In this document: positions 11,160-25,200 of the stretch, one piece after another | Position numbering within the stretch: position 1 is the first letter of the stretch | Layout: every line of letters begins with the position of its first letter | Origin: Marthasterias glacialis | Taxonomy: Eukaryota > Echinodermata > Asteroidea > Forcipulatida > Asteriidae | Reading direction: 5' to 3' | DNA: 64,000 bases | Assembly: GCA_911728455.2 (NCBI GenBank) | Contig: OU452232.1 | Location: 4,801,227-4,865,226 of the forward strand | Made by a program: the position numbers and the translations under genes | Notes under the pieces: model-generated | The model's database searches: none | Told to the model about the DNA's origin: nothing | The model's input: the letters and a program-made list of their open reading frames with translations, nothing else

Positions 11160-11400
11160 ACAATATCATGTTGTGAAAATATCGACACAGTACACAATCA
11201 AACCTCCTACTGTCTGACCATTCAATATCACCCACTGTGGTTTTGAATGACAGATGCCAGCCTGCAATATGGTATCATGTGGTGAACACGTCTACACAGT
11301 ACATAGTCAACCCTCCTACTGTCTGACCATTCAATATCATCCACTTTGGCTTTGAATTACAGATAAAGTATGTTAGGCTGCCATATGATATCATGTGTTG
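11160..11400 (-). repeat. Two copies of the roughly 117-bp repeat
   Basis: The motif cctcctactgtctgaccatt occurs at about 11205 and 11310, followed by gccagcctgcaatatgg. Intergenic between CENP-A and C8orf34. Confidence 0.75.
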
Positions 11401-13131
11401 AATCTATGAGGTACACAAATGATTCTTTGTAGTTTTGTGCACAGTTGTGTCCACAACCAAAGGTATTAGAAAAACAAGATAGGACACTCTGTGTAGAAAC
11501 ATGAAAGGCAAAATGGCTGCGCCCGCTGTCGTTTGGTAGGTACAACCAAAGATCATTTGTGCGATAAGTAGGGCCTACTTAATAGAAAAACTACGGCCAA
11601 ACGATCCCATCAACTAAAAAACGTGAAAGCAGATCGAAAATTTGGTGTTCGGCCAAAAATTGTGTCAATAATTCTAGCAAAAGTGAAACATGGGGAAGGG
11701 CGTTCTCAAGCAGTGGATAGGTAAAAAGGTGTTACATCTGCTGCCGTGCAAAACGGCACGTGTCCTATCTTGTTTTTCTGGCATCTTTGACACAACCCAT
11801 GCAGATGAACGATCTACAAGTGGTTGGGATATGTTCAATACCATGAGTAGGATGGAGGCTAAAAAAAAGGCAAACCTTTATCTATTACAACCATCTAGTT
11901 TTACCTCCTATCCAATAAATCTTATCCGAGGCCAGGATAGTCAGATTCTGTAGATTTGAAACGCACACATTATTCCCTTCGCATACAAGAGACAAGACAT
12001 AGATAGTGAGAAATTACAAAGATCTATTTCAATTTCAAGAAGTTTAAAATTTCAGATATTTATTTCTGAGAAACTAGAGGATTGAATTGAAACTAAACAA
12101 TACCGTGATCTGAAAGTGTACATTAACTTTGAACTCCATTGAGTGATTTACTACAATCCATCCAACCTCTACCAAACCAAACTGTTTCAACTCAGCACCC
12201 AAATTGTTAAACTCTGATTACGGTAGTATGCCTGATTCTAAGTAAAAGCAACTGCAGTGTCTGCGACACCCAGAGGTGCCCGCCAAGGGGCAAGTTCGCG
12301 CAACAACCATCGTCAACCAATGGTTGGTTTGTGTCTAACAGTGCGCATGCACTATGACTCTAGTCGAACTAGCATGAGCTAAATTGTGTAATGTCAACAT
12401 GGTGGCCTTCAGTAATATGTTTGCATTGTTATAAACATAGGCCTACTCACATCTTCTTCTCCTTCGCCGATTCAGCCATTGTTATTTTTATTTTGTCGTG
12501 GTTCCCGTGCAGTTTGTCATGGTTAAGAACGAACAAATCCTGTGATAACCAGCGAAGCAACCATTGAGCGACCACCGTCAGTAGGCTAGTTCCAAATAGT
12601 TGACTAGCGTTGACTAACCATAGGTGACTAGACAGCGTTCGGGTGAAGTCAGTCGAACAAACAGTCGACAATTGTCCTTGCGCGAACTTGCCCAAGGCAG
12701 TCATCATCTGGGAACTGACCCATGGTAAGACAAACCATGGACTCCCCTTCCCAAACCATTGTCAGGACCCCGATGGAGGACAGTGGGGCCATGACTTCTG
12801 ATGAACCCAAGACACTGATGATGGAACCGGACATGTCCATTCATCGTCGTGCCTGAGGCAAGCACAAGTTCAGGGATGCCAGCCAGGTTTTAGGCCTGAA
12901 AATCATGCACAGACACCCTCATTATCCCCGAAAAATCCTGAACTCAGTCTATAATTTTGCAAGGTAAAAGCCTGAATTCAGGCTATTGCCTGAAAACTAG
13001 CATCCCTGACAAGTTGTAGTCGATCAATGATGATGATGATGATGCAGCCCACGTCAGACAGAATCAAACAAAAAAATGGCTGGTGGATTTTGAAGGGTTG
13101 GCGATGGTTAGGGGTAATGTAGAGTATTTCT

Positions 13132-13224
13132 TTAGAATCCAGAGTCTTCATCTGACGAAGGTTGTTGCCAAGATCTTCCGACATCCTTGAGAGAATCCGT
13201 ATGAACGACACGATGAGTCGATAC
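13132..13224 (-). CDS. C8orf34: C8orf34-like exon 14 (stop exon)
   Basis: Acceptor ATTTGCAG, phase 0. It encodes 30 residues from VSTHRVVHTDSLKDVG to PSSDEDSGF, then TAA at 13134-13132. The fit depends on the weak exon 13 donor. A dispersed repeat (about 13020-13115) lies just downstream. Confidence 0.5.
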   Translation of the reverse strand, partial: VSTHRVVHTDSLKDVGRSWQQPSSDEDSGF

Positions 13225-16200
13225 CTGCAAATAATGACAGAAGATGACTAAGTGCTATGAATATTATTTTCAGGCCTGATACTTAACAGAGGCAATGGAG
13301 GCAATAGCCTCCGTTGCCCCTGGTCATTGCCTTGGTGCCCTTGAAATGTTCCTATAGAAAACTTAAAATTTCCTCATAGAGGTGCCCTTTATCAAGAAGA
13401 AAATGCCTTGGTGCCCTTGCCCTTTCAAAAAGGAAGCAATAAGGCCTGTATTTTGGTTCTACCATTATACAGATGTGAGATAAGAGAGCCTCTCAATAGT
13501 ATGGCACAGACTAGGCATGAAAGAATGTTCCCGTAGTTAAACCCATGCCATCCCGTGGACTGCCACAACGCACTGCTGGACCAGCGACATTGTGCCAAAC
13601 TACCAGAACATTCCTTCATGATAGACTATGCAAAGTGGCCTTTCCACACTATCCACGTTTCGGCAATCTAACAAACCGGTCCAGGTACCCTTGCTGGTGC
13701 ACTTAAACCAATCCAATTAGAATGCTCCTACCATTCTGACTTTTGAGCTGCTCTCCATGCATTGTACACTCAGTGCTTTACAAGGTCCCTGCTAATAACA
13801 AACCGTTCCGGCCTGTCAATCAAACTGTGCGCATTGACCAATTGGATCATGCCTTTTGATCATGTGACCTCGGTCAAACTCGGTCACATGTGCAGCGTAA
13901 ACGCACATAAACTAAGGTGTGTGGGCGGGGCTTGTTGCCGAAGCCGGAACGGTCTATTGGTTTGTTTGTTTCAGGCATGATATTTATCCCCCTGGGCCTA
14001 ATTTCATAAAGCTAATAAGCAGAAAATACTGCTTGGCAAATTTCTTTGCTAAGAAAAAAAAAAATGAGTAGGGCACCAGTCACAATAATGTAAACTTCGT
14101 GGCTTTTTGGCTGGTAACCTATTTCTGCTCAGCAATATTTTCCTGTGCTTAGCTAGTTTTCGTGCTTACAATCTTTACGAAACTAGGCCTGGACAAAAGT
14201 AAGACAAAATTATCAAGTACAAGAGCTAACCTGCAATTTACATAAAGGGTCTTGTCAAAAGTATTCCAGGAAAGTTAATCGGAAAACATTCCCTTGATGT
14301 GGAATATGTTTTGGATTTTGATTGGATTCTTTTTCTATGGCAGACATTGTCTTCCTCACTGAATGGAAAGCAGTTCTCCGATACACCCCACTGCGCACTC
14401 GCCGGTTTGACTGGCTGATGAATTGTAGTACAAACAAACTTGGAATTTTCGTAGGTCATCGGTGTGTAGTGTAGCTACACCGACCTTCTTGAAACCATAA
14501 ACTCACCCTGTGGGGACCCCCTGCTTAATCTCCAGAGGTCTAAGTCTCTGCGGTTTGTAAACAATTGAACTCTGGAGGAAGCAAGGCTCTGCTAACTTTC
14601 CCCATGGTTTCTCCAATAATGCAATTGCAAACAAAGGTCAATCAACAGTGGGTGACAAAACTTGTCCTGAACTGTTTTTACCCGCTGGTTGTCCTGGACT
14701 ACTTTTGACAAGGTCCCTAATAGTAATGGTATACCCATTTCAGGCTATTTAATCATGATTTTTGCTGATATTTCTGTATGCAAACAATCAGAAATCGGAT
14801 TAGGAAGAATATCATCGATGGGATATCTGTCCTTTTTTGGGGGGCTGCAGAAAGAGAAAGAGATCAAAAGACTTCGTAGACCTGAAACACCAACCTCAGT
14901 TTGTGAGCGATATGTCCTTGTATCCCAGGCTTGACCAACCAATGATGACTGTGCTCTGTATGTGCTACTCTGGTTACCAGCTGCATGACTGGTACTGCTA
15001 AATAGCTCCCTACTGCTGCTGTAAAAAGGTAATAATAAAAAACATATGTCAGAGTCAGCATACTACACACGCAAAGCAATAGACCGATTGCGCTCTGCAA
15101 GTCGCGTGACCTGTAGTGGGTATTAAACGTAAACAAACACGACGTCCTCCATAGGAAAGTACGTTACGGTACATGATGATTGTTGCATTTGTTTATTCGA
15201 TCGAGGATTTTCTTTCTCGAAATCAGTGGAAAATATTCTATTTTTTGAAATCTTTGGTATTTCGTCACACACACATGTAGATCCTTGTCATCGTAAATTT
15301 AAAAAACTGTAAAGGAGACTTACTCATGTATCATTGTGCTTTTCAGTCCAGTATTGCTGGGACCACTTGATCCATCTATAAAATCAGAAAGAAAAAGAAT
15401 TCTAAACGAACGTCTTCATCACAAAAAAATTCATGCAGCTGCTATAATAATAATAATAATTCCACTACTACTAGTAATAATAATAATAATTGTATTGATC
15501 CGTCATTCAAACGCCAGAGGGTTAACATGCCTTTTTCCCGCGCTTACGTTTAGCAGCGCTATGAAATGGAAATCACACAGTAATCATAAAATTGTCCGTT
15601 TAGTAGGTCTATGAAATAGACCGATTGCGCGATCCACGTCATGTGACCTATTGTGGGCATTAAATGTAAACAAACACGACGTCCTCCATACAAAAGTGCA
15701 GTACCCACTGCAGTATTAGTACGTAGTACCCACTGCAGGTCATGTGATGACGTGTAAACATTGGTCGCGCAATCGGTCTATTGGGCCCAGGTATAATGGC
15801 CAAACAACTTTATGGAATGGAAAGGTAACTTACTTTCTGGTTCTACCCACACTGGGTGTCTCTGAAAGGAAAAGATAGATACAATAACAACATTTTACAG
15901 GACATAACTTACTCAACACTTTTACAGCTCATTTTTTTCTGTATCATCATCATCATATGGCTGATCTGATACTGTTGATTTTTGGACACAACTTCTCCAG
16001 TAAAAATGTCAGAGAAAAAGTGTGAAAAACACATTAGGGACCTCTCAAGGAATGTCTGCTTTTTTCTTGCAATGTGAACAATGCACCAGGGGACCTCTCA
16101 AGAAATGTCTGCTTTTCTTGCAGTGTGGACAATGCATTAGGGGGAATGCAGGAATGTCTGCCTTTTCTTGAAGTGGGAAACCCACATTTGGGAATTTTCA

Positions 16201-19200
16201 ACGATTGTCTGTTTTTTTCTTTTCACCTCTGTTTCTGTTTGACTGTTAATGTACATGTATATTACACAAACACTGGATGCATGTGAGTGCATTGTTGCAG
16301 AAGATAATCGCGGGGGTGAAATCCGGGCTATTCCATTTCACGAGGTGGAGCCGAGTGAAATGGAAAAGCCAGATTTCACCGAGTGATTATGTTCTGCTAC
16401 AATGCACAAACGAAATGCATTCAATATTTGTTTTACATAACCCACACATAGATCCTTGTCATTTAAATCCTTTCACAATAAAAATAAAATAGACACGGAA
16501 ACCCTTCCACTGCACTCTGAAAATTCTTTGAAAAACTTCTAAAAAAAATTGGACGACTCCCAGTAGCCACCAACCTTGTCTGCCGTGACGTCGTTGCCTT
16601 GTTTGGAAAAACAAGAAGGGGAAAAACAAAATTGGGAACGATGCTGGGAAATAATTATCCATATTGGACGGGCGCCTGTCCAATATTACATTTTTGAGTG
16701 GTGCGGCAGTAAATACATCACAGAATAATGGATGACACATGTCAAGTGTTCCACCAATCAAATGACAAGGATCTGTGTGTGTGGTATAGAATGTTTGATA
16801 TCTTTAGCCATGTAAATTGAACCTTGGGTCACGATGTATTGCCATATTTTTTTATCAAATTTAAAATTCAAAATACAAATTACCGGCCCGACGACTTGGG
16901 ACGCACTCTCAAAATCATCATCGCTGGTTGTTGGCGGCATGTTGAACGTGCCACCATACTCCCCTGATGTTACATCACTCAGGCTGTCCAGGGTTGCGTA
17001 CTTGCCATACCCACCACCACTTACTGTGCTTGTGTCATCACCACCACCACCACCACCGATGAGTCTGCTCAGGTCAAAGGTCATGATGGAAATATAAAAC
17101 ATCGGTGTTCAGGGCTTGAATTTGGAGAGAAAATCTACAAGACCGCAGGGTTTGTAGCTGAACATTTTTACTAGACCAGAAATTTGTTTACAAGACCAGA
17201 ATAAAAATTGAAAAAACAAAGTTCTGCACAGTTTAACAAATAAACTGTTTTTATTTGAACAAACACTAAGAGAAGATTTATTTCATTTGTCTTATGGGTA
17301 AGTATACCTTGATACTTAACAGAATTCAAACAGATTTTGTTTTATCTTAAGAAGATATTACATATTGAGGTCCGTGTATTATACTATTCAATTGAAAAAC
17401 ACAAGACAGCTGGACTTGTCCAGTCCTGAGTTTACTGGCCCGAGGCTAAAATCACTGGCCTCGAGCCTGCAGTCCAGTGTAAATTTGGATGGTGTTTAAA
17501 TGTTGTTTTTTTCCTCTTTGTATATGGTATGGAACCCAGTCCCCCACAGAGGATATTGATGGCAGCAAGTTTTGACGCAGCCTGCTCCTCCCACCTCCCC
17601 CCGCATCTTGTAGGAAATTGAATAATCTTCAGAACTCTAAAAACTCTAATAATTTGCCTTTAATATTCATTTCAAGCATGCAGACACTGGCATTTGTCAC
17701 AGACCAGTATCCGCACTTTGTGTGACCCGTCATCTACATGAAATAACTATAGGTCATCAGACAGAGTCACCAAAAATAGTGATAAAACAGGATAATGAGT
17801 CTTCGATAGGCTGCCACCATTGTATTCGGCATTGGAGATAAGTCCGAGATTCCAAAATGCCACAGCCAACTTTCGGCCGTGGCTTACGTCCAAGTTTAGG
17901 CCGATTCTTGGCAAACACTTTTCTCAAAATAGGAAAAGAAAATTGTGCATTTTATGAAGATACTTGTTGTCACAACAATCTACTAAACAACAAAAATTCA
18001 TTCCGGATTCCCCCCAAAAAAATTGGAATTCCCGGCGGAAAGTGGTTAAAGAGAAATCTCACCTTGCACATTTACTACACATAGCAACTTTCACTTCAGG
18101 ATCGGGCGGAGGTGGGCGCCGTCTCATCGACTGTGAATGAATACATACAAAATCTCCATTAGTTTGCAGGGTATGATGTACACACTTTCCTAAAAAATAC
18201 ATGTATAGTTGACACTCCAGCCCTCCTTTTGACTGGCCTCAGTCTAGGTTTCAATCTCCTGGAACCTCAGGCTTTGGTCTTTTGTCATGCATAATCCTTT
18301 AGCCATAATATTCCACTCATCGACGATAAATACAGTTTCAGACATTGGAAAGTTAAAGTGTTTTTTAAGTGCTTGAGGAAATGAAAACATGTATTTAAAC
18401 CAGTTGCTGCTGGGAGTCTTCCATTATTTCTCATCCTGCTCGACGGGACTAGTTTCTCGGAATTGCCAGAGTCTTTTTTCTTTGAGAGTACCGCTGGCAC
18501 AAAGAAACCCTTGACTTGACAATGCCAAGAGAACGGAGGTTCTCTTTGAAGCACCAGGTTTTTTGTTTTCTCTATCGAGAAAATGTTAAGGTATACACCA
18601 TGAATTGCCAAACCTTGGCCATGAGCTATGGTTAGATCCCTGATTCACTCTGATTTACCTCCATTGGGCCAAAATACAATGAATAAACAATGGTGGAAGC
18701 CTCTCTTTGTCTCATAATCCTCTTCTTGGAACAAAAGGACTAATGTCTGAAATCGTAAGGTCTTCATTCTGGTCTCTTAACTGGTCTTTTTACCCTTACA
18801 CCTTTAGTGTGATAAGCATTGTATACTCTGTGCTTTCCCGAGTCCTGTGGAAAAACCCACATGCCACTCAGCTGGGAATTGAACCCACTCCCCCTGAAGT
18901 CTAGAGCAGATGTTTTAACCAGTGCCCGGTGTCGATAATGACATCATCAAAATTACTTACACTGAACATGGGTTTCATCATGCAAACTGAAAACTTCCAA
19001 CAGAATACACTTTGCAGGCAGATAATGAAAAGGTTGGGGGTATTGGGGGGGAGGGGTCATAATCTAAGGGTCATCACAAGAACCAGGCTGAACTCCTTCT
19101 CTTAACGAAAGGGTGTAACTGGGTTCTTTTACATGCATCACACAGTACAAGGGACCTATAGCTCAGTGTCCCATCTGAATGACGAAGCAATATCGGTTAA

Positions 19201-22200
19201 GTGTCTTGCTCGAGGACACAAGTGTCCAGACTGGGACTCGAACCCACACTCTGCCTGTTTCTTTTCATGCAACTCAGTTCTAGTGGAAACCAATAAGTTC
19301 TACAAAGTTTCTGCTATTTTAAAGAACGGATAAATTGCAATGGGCACATAAATTATTAAGAAAACACAAACAAAGTTGAAAAAAAAAACATCAGCAAAAT
19401 GTACAGGGAAAGTTGTACAAACATGAATAGAAAGATTTTTGAGTACAAGATACATACATTAATGTAAAGATGATAGAGAAAAAATTGAAACAAAAATAAA
19501 GAGTAAAAAATATCTTCTCCCATATCCCTCTAGAGACCATACTTGCAGTACATGGTAAAGCTACTTAGAAATAAAACAGGGAACTGCAAATTCCTACACA
19601 ACCCCATGCAACTGCATCATTCCTTATGGTGTCTCAAATAATGAACCCTCGCTAAACCTGACATTTGCCGAAATCGAACTTTAGACAGCGCGTCGAAATA
19701 GCACGCCTGAAAATATGACAAGTTTTCTATGCGTGATCGGCAGCTTCAGCACGCCCATGTCCAGCGCATACTGCTGGCTACGTGTACTGCATCTTTTGCG
19801 ACTGGTTAACTAGACTGGCTAAGAGTACCTAAATACATGCGTAAATAACTGAGGTAATGCGACCAATCATGAAGTGCGGGCACGATCGCAGTGTGTTTTC
19901 ATGCAATTCCACGCGCTTGTTGTTATTATACGTATTCACAGCGATGGTAACCGAACACGTTTTGGCTAGCCGATGCATGCCAAGGGTACACTGTTTTGTG
20001 CTCCTTAGATAAAAGCAATGGCGGCTAGCTCCCCCTTGTCTTGTTTTATTTCTATGATAGCTACACATAGTTGATTTGGGGCCAACTCCTTAACTATGAA
20101 AATGTTATCTGAAGTAAAAACACGAACCTGCAACGGAAACTTGGAAGACATGGATATTGGGGAATTTGGGGGCCACTAGGTGCCAGCAGACTTACCAGGA
20201 ATATCCATTGTTCTTGGAAATGTGTGCATGCTCGGAACTACTTAAACAATGGAAATTTATCTAGTGAGTCTGCTGCCACCTAGTGTTCCAAAGTCTCTCA
20301 CTGTCAATTGACACAGTTTGTTTCCTTCACACGTTATTCAAACAATCAATGTGAGAACCCACGGAGGTTCTTACAAATGATTGAATACGTGCGACACTTC
20401 CGCAAAGGATTTGTTTAATGATCGTTTTTGGCTAAATAAGACTACAAACTGAATACAAAAACCACAGCATTTAACCTGCGCAGAGGTCAACCATTGTGGT
20501 TATTTGTGGCCCCTGGATATATTGGTGCATGCTGCTGTTATCTTAAAGTAAACTATTATGATCTCTAAAAGGTTGAAGAAAGGCATCACACAAAACATGC
20601 AACATCAAAAGATCAAAAACCCTACTGTAGCCAGTCTGTGTATAATCAGTATTCACTCACACCCTCTAGTCTAGGTCATGTTTGAAGCTTTGCATGGTGT
20701 GAAGGATAGTAGGTAACTATAACTAGTAAACTAGTAAACTTGCGGGTACAACAATGAATGAATCTCTTTTGGGAGGAGTGCTGAAAACAGCTGGTGTGGT
20801 CTCGACGTTTCCAACAGTATACTGTGCTCGTCTTCAGGAGTATTCTCCTGAAGACAAAATTCTGCCATTTTGAGTGCAGTATTGGTTTTGTGTGTGTGTG
20901 TGTGTGTGTGGTGCGGGGCAGAGCAAGACAAGTCAGGCCTAGCAATACACACAGATTTAAGATTTTCAAATGTAGCGTGTCGTGGCCGAGCGGTCTAGTG
21001 CACCGGACTCAAGTTCTGGTGGTCAAGCCATCGGGGTGTGGGTTCGAATCCTGGTCATGACACTTGTCTCCTTGAGCAAGATGCTTTACTTTAATTGCTT
21101 CTCTTCACCCAGGGGTATAAATGGATACCTGCGAGGGTAGAGGTTCATATTGTGTTTTGAAAAAGCCTCGGGGCTGTATACCCCCCAGGGAGCTGAGAAA
21201 GATTACAGGAATGTTGTTGGCCCAATGACCAGGGCACTAATGTAAAGTGCATTGAGACGTTATTGTGAAATGCGCTATATAAGAACTAGTTATTACTATA
21301 TAAGAACTAGTTATTATTATAATTATTATTATTATTATTATTAAATGGAAGTGCCCTTTGCAAAATGAAAATGGCGTATCAACAATAACATTCCAGAGCT
21401 GGTACATGTGTCGTACGGGCTACCTACGAGGGCGCCATTGACAGACAGTTGTTCAGTGGGCGGGGCTAATTGAATCCTCCTACTGGTTACAGTACCACGT
21501 ACGCTTTGATTGAAAACTTGATATTTTTAAGATCACAAAGCTACACTGAATCTTTCAACTTAAAAACAAAGACAAATCATAGCACAGAACGGCCAGTAAG
21601 AATGATGTAAAGGTTGCTGGGGGAGGTTTAAAACCCACCATAAGAGCTCCTAAGAAACGTGAAGAGACCTAACAACATCCAAAGTAGACAAAAAGACAGA
21701 GAAAAAACGATTATCACACAAGCAGTTTTTAAAACTTAATTGAAATTGGGAGTACAGAAAAAAACCGAAATTCTGAGTAAATCTCTAAACAAAAAAAGCT
21801 GAAATCAACTTAAAAGCTGCATTCTCACACCCCTGTGCTGAAATCAACTTAAAAGCTGAATTCTCACACCCCTGTGCTGAAATCAACTTAAAAGCTAAAT
21901 TCTCACACCCCTGTGCTGAAATCAACTTAAAAGCTGAATTCTCACACCCCTGTACTGAAATCAACTTAAAAGCTGAATTCTCAAACCCCCGTGGAATCGA
22001 GTTGATTTAAATTTATCTGGAATCTAGTTGGTTTTGTGGTGACACCATGGGAGCAATCTCTCCATGAGTTGCGGTGGTTCTGAAAAGAACCAACGGTGTT
22101 CAGGTTCTCCTGAAGACACTCAGCACATACCGATCGAAACGCTGACGTGTTACACAACCGGTTCTTTTCAGAACCACCATAACTGGTGAAGCCATGATCA

Positions 22201-25200
22201 CAATAGTGTTACCCTAAATCCATTAAGATTGTATTCCCACCATGGAAAGTTTCAAATCCCACTTTTGATATATTAAACTGGACAATTTAAAAACTAGTCA
22301 TCTGAGCAGCATTGCCGTAACTAGGGTAAATTTTTTGGGGGCACAAGGGAGGGAGGCACATTTTTCCTAGGGGGGCACTTTTGGCCAATTAAAACTGAAG
22401 TTTCATTTGTATTTTTCCTAAACAAGCCCCTTTTCAGTGCTCTTCTGATATGTTGAGGTAAAACAAAATATGTTCTGCGTGTGAATAATAAAAAAAAAAA
22501 AGTTTTAAAAACATTGAAATGACTACATAAAGTGTGACATTTTATTCTGGTAATTTTTAATCTCAAAAGTCTAGATTTCAAATGGTGGTGTGGGGGGGGG
22601 GGGGGGGGGGGTCACGGACATCAGTTGCCCCGTGCCTGTACCCTAAACAACCCCAGAGTGCTTTCCTTCAGAATCTTACTTGAAATGAATGCGGTTGCGG
22701 CTGTTGGGCGGCTTAGGTTGGTCTATGCTTCAACACATTAACCTGGTGATCAAGCTGCAGCCACTAATTCAGAAATGGCCCAACCACGGAGGACAGGATT
22801 CCTAACCAGATCCCAGTTTCGTAAAGCTGTTAAGCAGAAAATGGTGCTTAGCAAGTTTTCATGATTAGCTAAAATTTGCAGGGAACCAGTCACGAACGAC
22901 TTACACTCCATAGTGGTTTGACTGGTAATCTGTTAAGCAAGGTTTTTTTTGTTTAACAGCTTTATGAAATTGGGCCCCGATTTTGTTTCTTTCAACAAAT
23001 ACAAAATGCTCATTACCTTGCTGACTTTATGTCCAGTTTTCTTGGCGTTAGTCACTCCTTCAAACGCCAGTTCATCAGCATCCTCTGTAACAGACGCATG
23101 GAAATAGATATTTTTTATGAACAGTGCAGTGAGATCATTTATTTCTAGTCAATATCCTGTAGTGGCCGAGAGGTCTAGTCCATTTGATTCAAGTTGTGAC
23201 GGCCTCATCATGGGAGTGTGGGTTCAAATCAGTCATGACAATTGTGTCCATGAGCAAGACTCTAATAACCATAAATTGCTTCTTATAACCCAGGTGTATA
23301 GATGAAAACCTAAGAGGGCTATAAACTCATTTAAGAACTGGTCTAGAGTGAAAAGGGTCATAACCTAAGAGATCCATAACTTCTTCATAGCCAGCCTGGT
23401 CAGGGTTTGTGGGTTTACCCCCCAGGGAACTGGTCTAGAGTGAAAAGGGTCATAACCTAAGAGATCCATAACTTCTTCATAGCCAGCCTGGTCAGGGTTT
23501 GTGGGTTTACCCCCAGGGAACTGGTCTAGTGTGAAAAGGGTCATACCCAAGAGATCCATAGCTTCTTCATAGCCAGCCTGGTCAGGGTTTGTGGGTTTAC
23601 CCCCAGGGAACTGGTCTAGAGTGAAAAGGGTCATACCCAAGAGATCAATAACTTCTTCATAGCCAGCCTGGTCAGGGTTTATGGGTTTACCCCCAGGGAA
23701 CTGGTCTAGTGTGAAAAGGGTCATACCTAAGAGATCCATAGCTTCTTCATAGCCAGCCTGGTCAGAGTTTATGGGTTTACCCCCAGGGAACTGGTCTAGT
23801 GTGAAAAGGGTCATACCCAATAGATCCATAGCTTCTTCATAGCCAGCCTGGTCAGGGTTTGTGGGTTTACCCTCAGGGAACTGGTCTAGTGTGAAAAGGG
23901 TCATACCTAAGAGATCCATAGCTTCTTCATAGCCAGCCTGGTCAGGGTTTATGGGTTTACCCTCAGGGAACTGGTCTAGTGTGAAAAGGGTCATACCTAA
24001 GAGATCCATAGCTTCTTCATAGCCAGCCTGGTCAGGGTTTATGGGTTTACCCTCAGGGAACTGGTCTAGTGTGAAAAGGGTCATACCCAAGAGATCCATA
24101 GCTTCTTCATAGCCAGCCTGGTCAGGGTTTGTGGGTTTACCCCCAGGGAACTGGTCTAGTGTGAAAAGGGTCATACCTAAGAGATCCATAGCTTCTTCAT
24201 AGCCAACCTGGTCAGGGTTTGTGGGTTTACCCCCCAGGGAACTGGTCTAGTGTGAAAAGGGTCATACCTAAGAGATCCATAGCTTCTTCATAGCCAGCCT
24301 GGTCAGGGTTTATGGGTTTTCCCCCAGGGAACTGGTCTAGAGTGAAAAGGGTCATACCTAAGAGATCCATAGCTTCTTCATAGCCAGCCTGGTCAGGGTC
24401 TGTGGGTTCTTCTCCACTGTCCAAGTACCCCAGAGTTTCTACTTTCAGTTGAGCTGCAGCCATCTCAGCAAGCTGCTGCTTGTGTTTCTTGGCTTTGGCA
24501 GCTGGTTTCTGACGACGTTCGGTTCTGCGCAAAGAAAATATTGCTGTTTGTGTCTGGCCTTCAAAAGATTTTGGATAACTCTCCTACAGTCTGACCATTC
24601 AATGTCGTGCTTTGAATAAAAGATCAACTATGCCAGCCTGCAATGTGACATCATGTGGAGAATGTACTACACAGTACTGTCAACCCTCCTACTATCCGAC
24701 CATTCAATCTCAACCAATGCATTTATGAATGGTAGATAAACTATGCCAGCCTTCCACATTATCATCTTGGTGAATGCACTACACAGTAAACAGTCAACCC
24801 TCCCAAGTGTTAACAATTTAACATTCACTATAACCCACACGGTTTTGAATGATAAACTTTGCCAGCCTTCAATATGGTATAATGTGGTGAATGCATCTAC
24901 ACAGTACACAGTCAACCCTCCTACTGCCTGACTGTTCAATACCATGGAACGATTGATAAACTATGCCAGCCTGCAATATGATATCATGTGATGAATGCAC
25001 TACACAATACACAGTCAACCAACCCTCCTACTGTCTGGCTATTTAATATTATTCACCGAGGTTTTGAACTATAAATAAACTATGCCAGCCTGCAATACAT
25101 CATTTGGTAAATGCATCTACACATGTACACAATTACTTCTGTGCACAGGTGTTCCACCACACACAACCCATGCAGTTGAATGATTCCGAATGGTGGTCAA

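Larger units (their letters stand above)
7293..13131. other. Intergenic region between CENP-A and C8orf34
   Basis: No coding exon found. It holds a family F repeat, a SINE with nested MITE, G/C tracts, family F and E elements, a tRNA-like repeat, the 245-bp palindrome and two 117-bp repeats. 11430-11820 contains a weak inverted pair (aacaagataggacac and inverse). 11950-13000 shows nothing I can name. Confidence 0.7.

Noticed and set aside
10798..11217. 139-codon plus-strand open frame
   Set aside because: It starts inside the 245-bp palindrome and ends inside 117-bp repeats, so it is repeat sequence.
16758..17102. Separate small glycine-rich protein gene
   Set aside because: The frame is C8orf34 exon 10 plus flanking intron; splice sites and phase place it in the larger gene.
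20975..21060. Functional tRNA-Leu gene
   Set aside because: A and B boxes are present, but a SINE body and simple-repeat tail follow and many diverged copies exist.
23365..24189. A 274-residue open frame of nine 30-residue repeats as a repetitive protein or antifreeze-like gene
   Set aside because: It is open because a 90-bp near-identical unit is a multiple of three. The exon 7 donor at 24358 and the match to exon 8 place most of it in an intron, and an upstream frame break separates it from exon 7.
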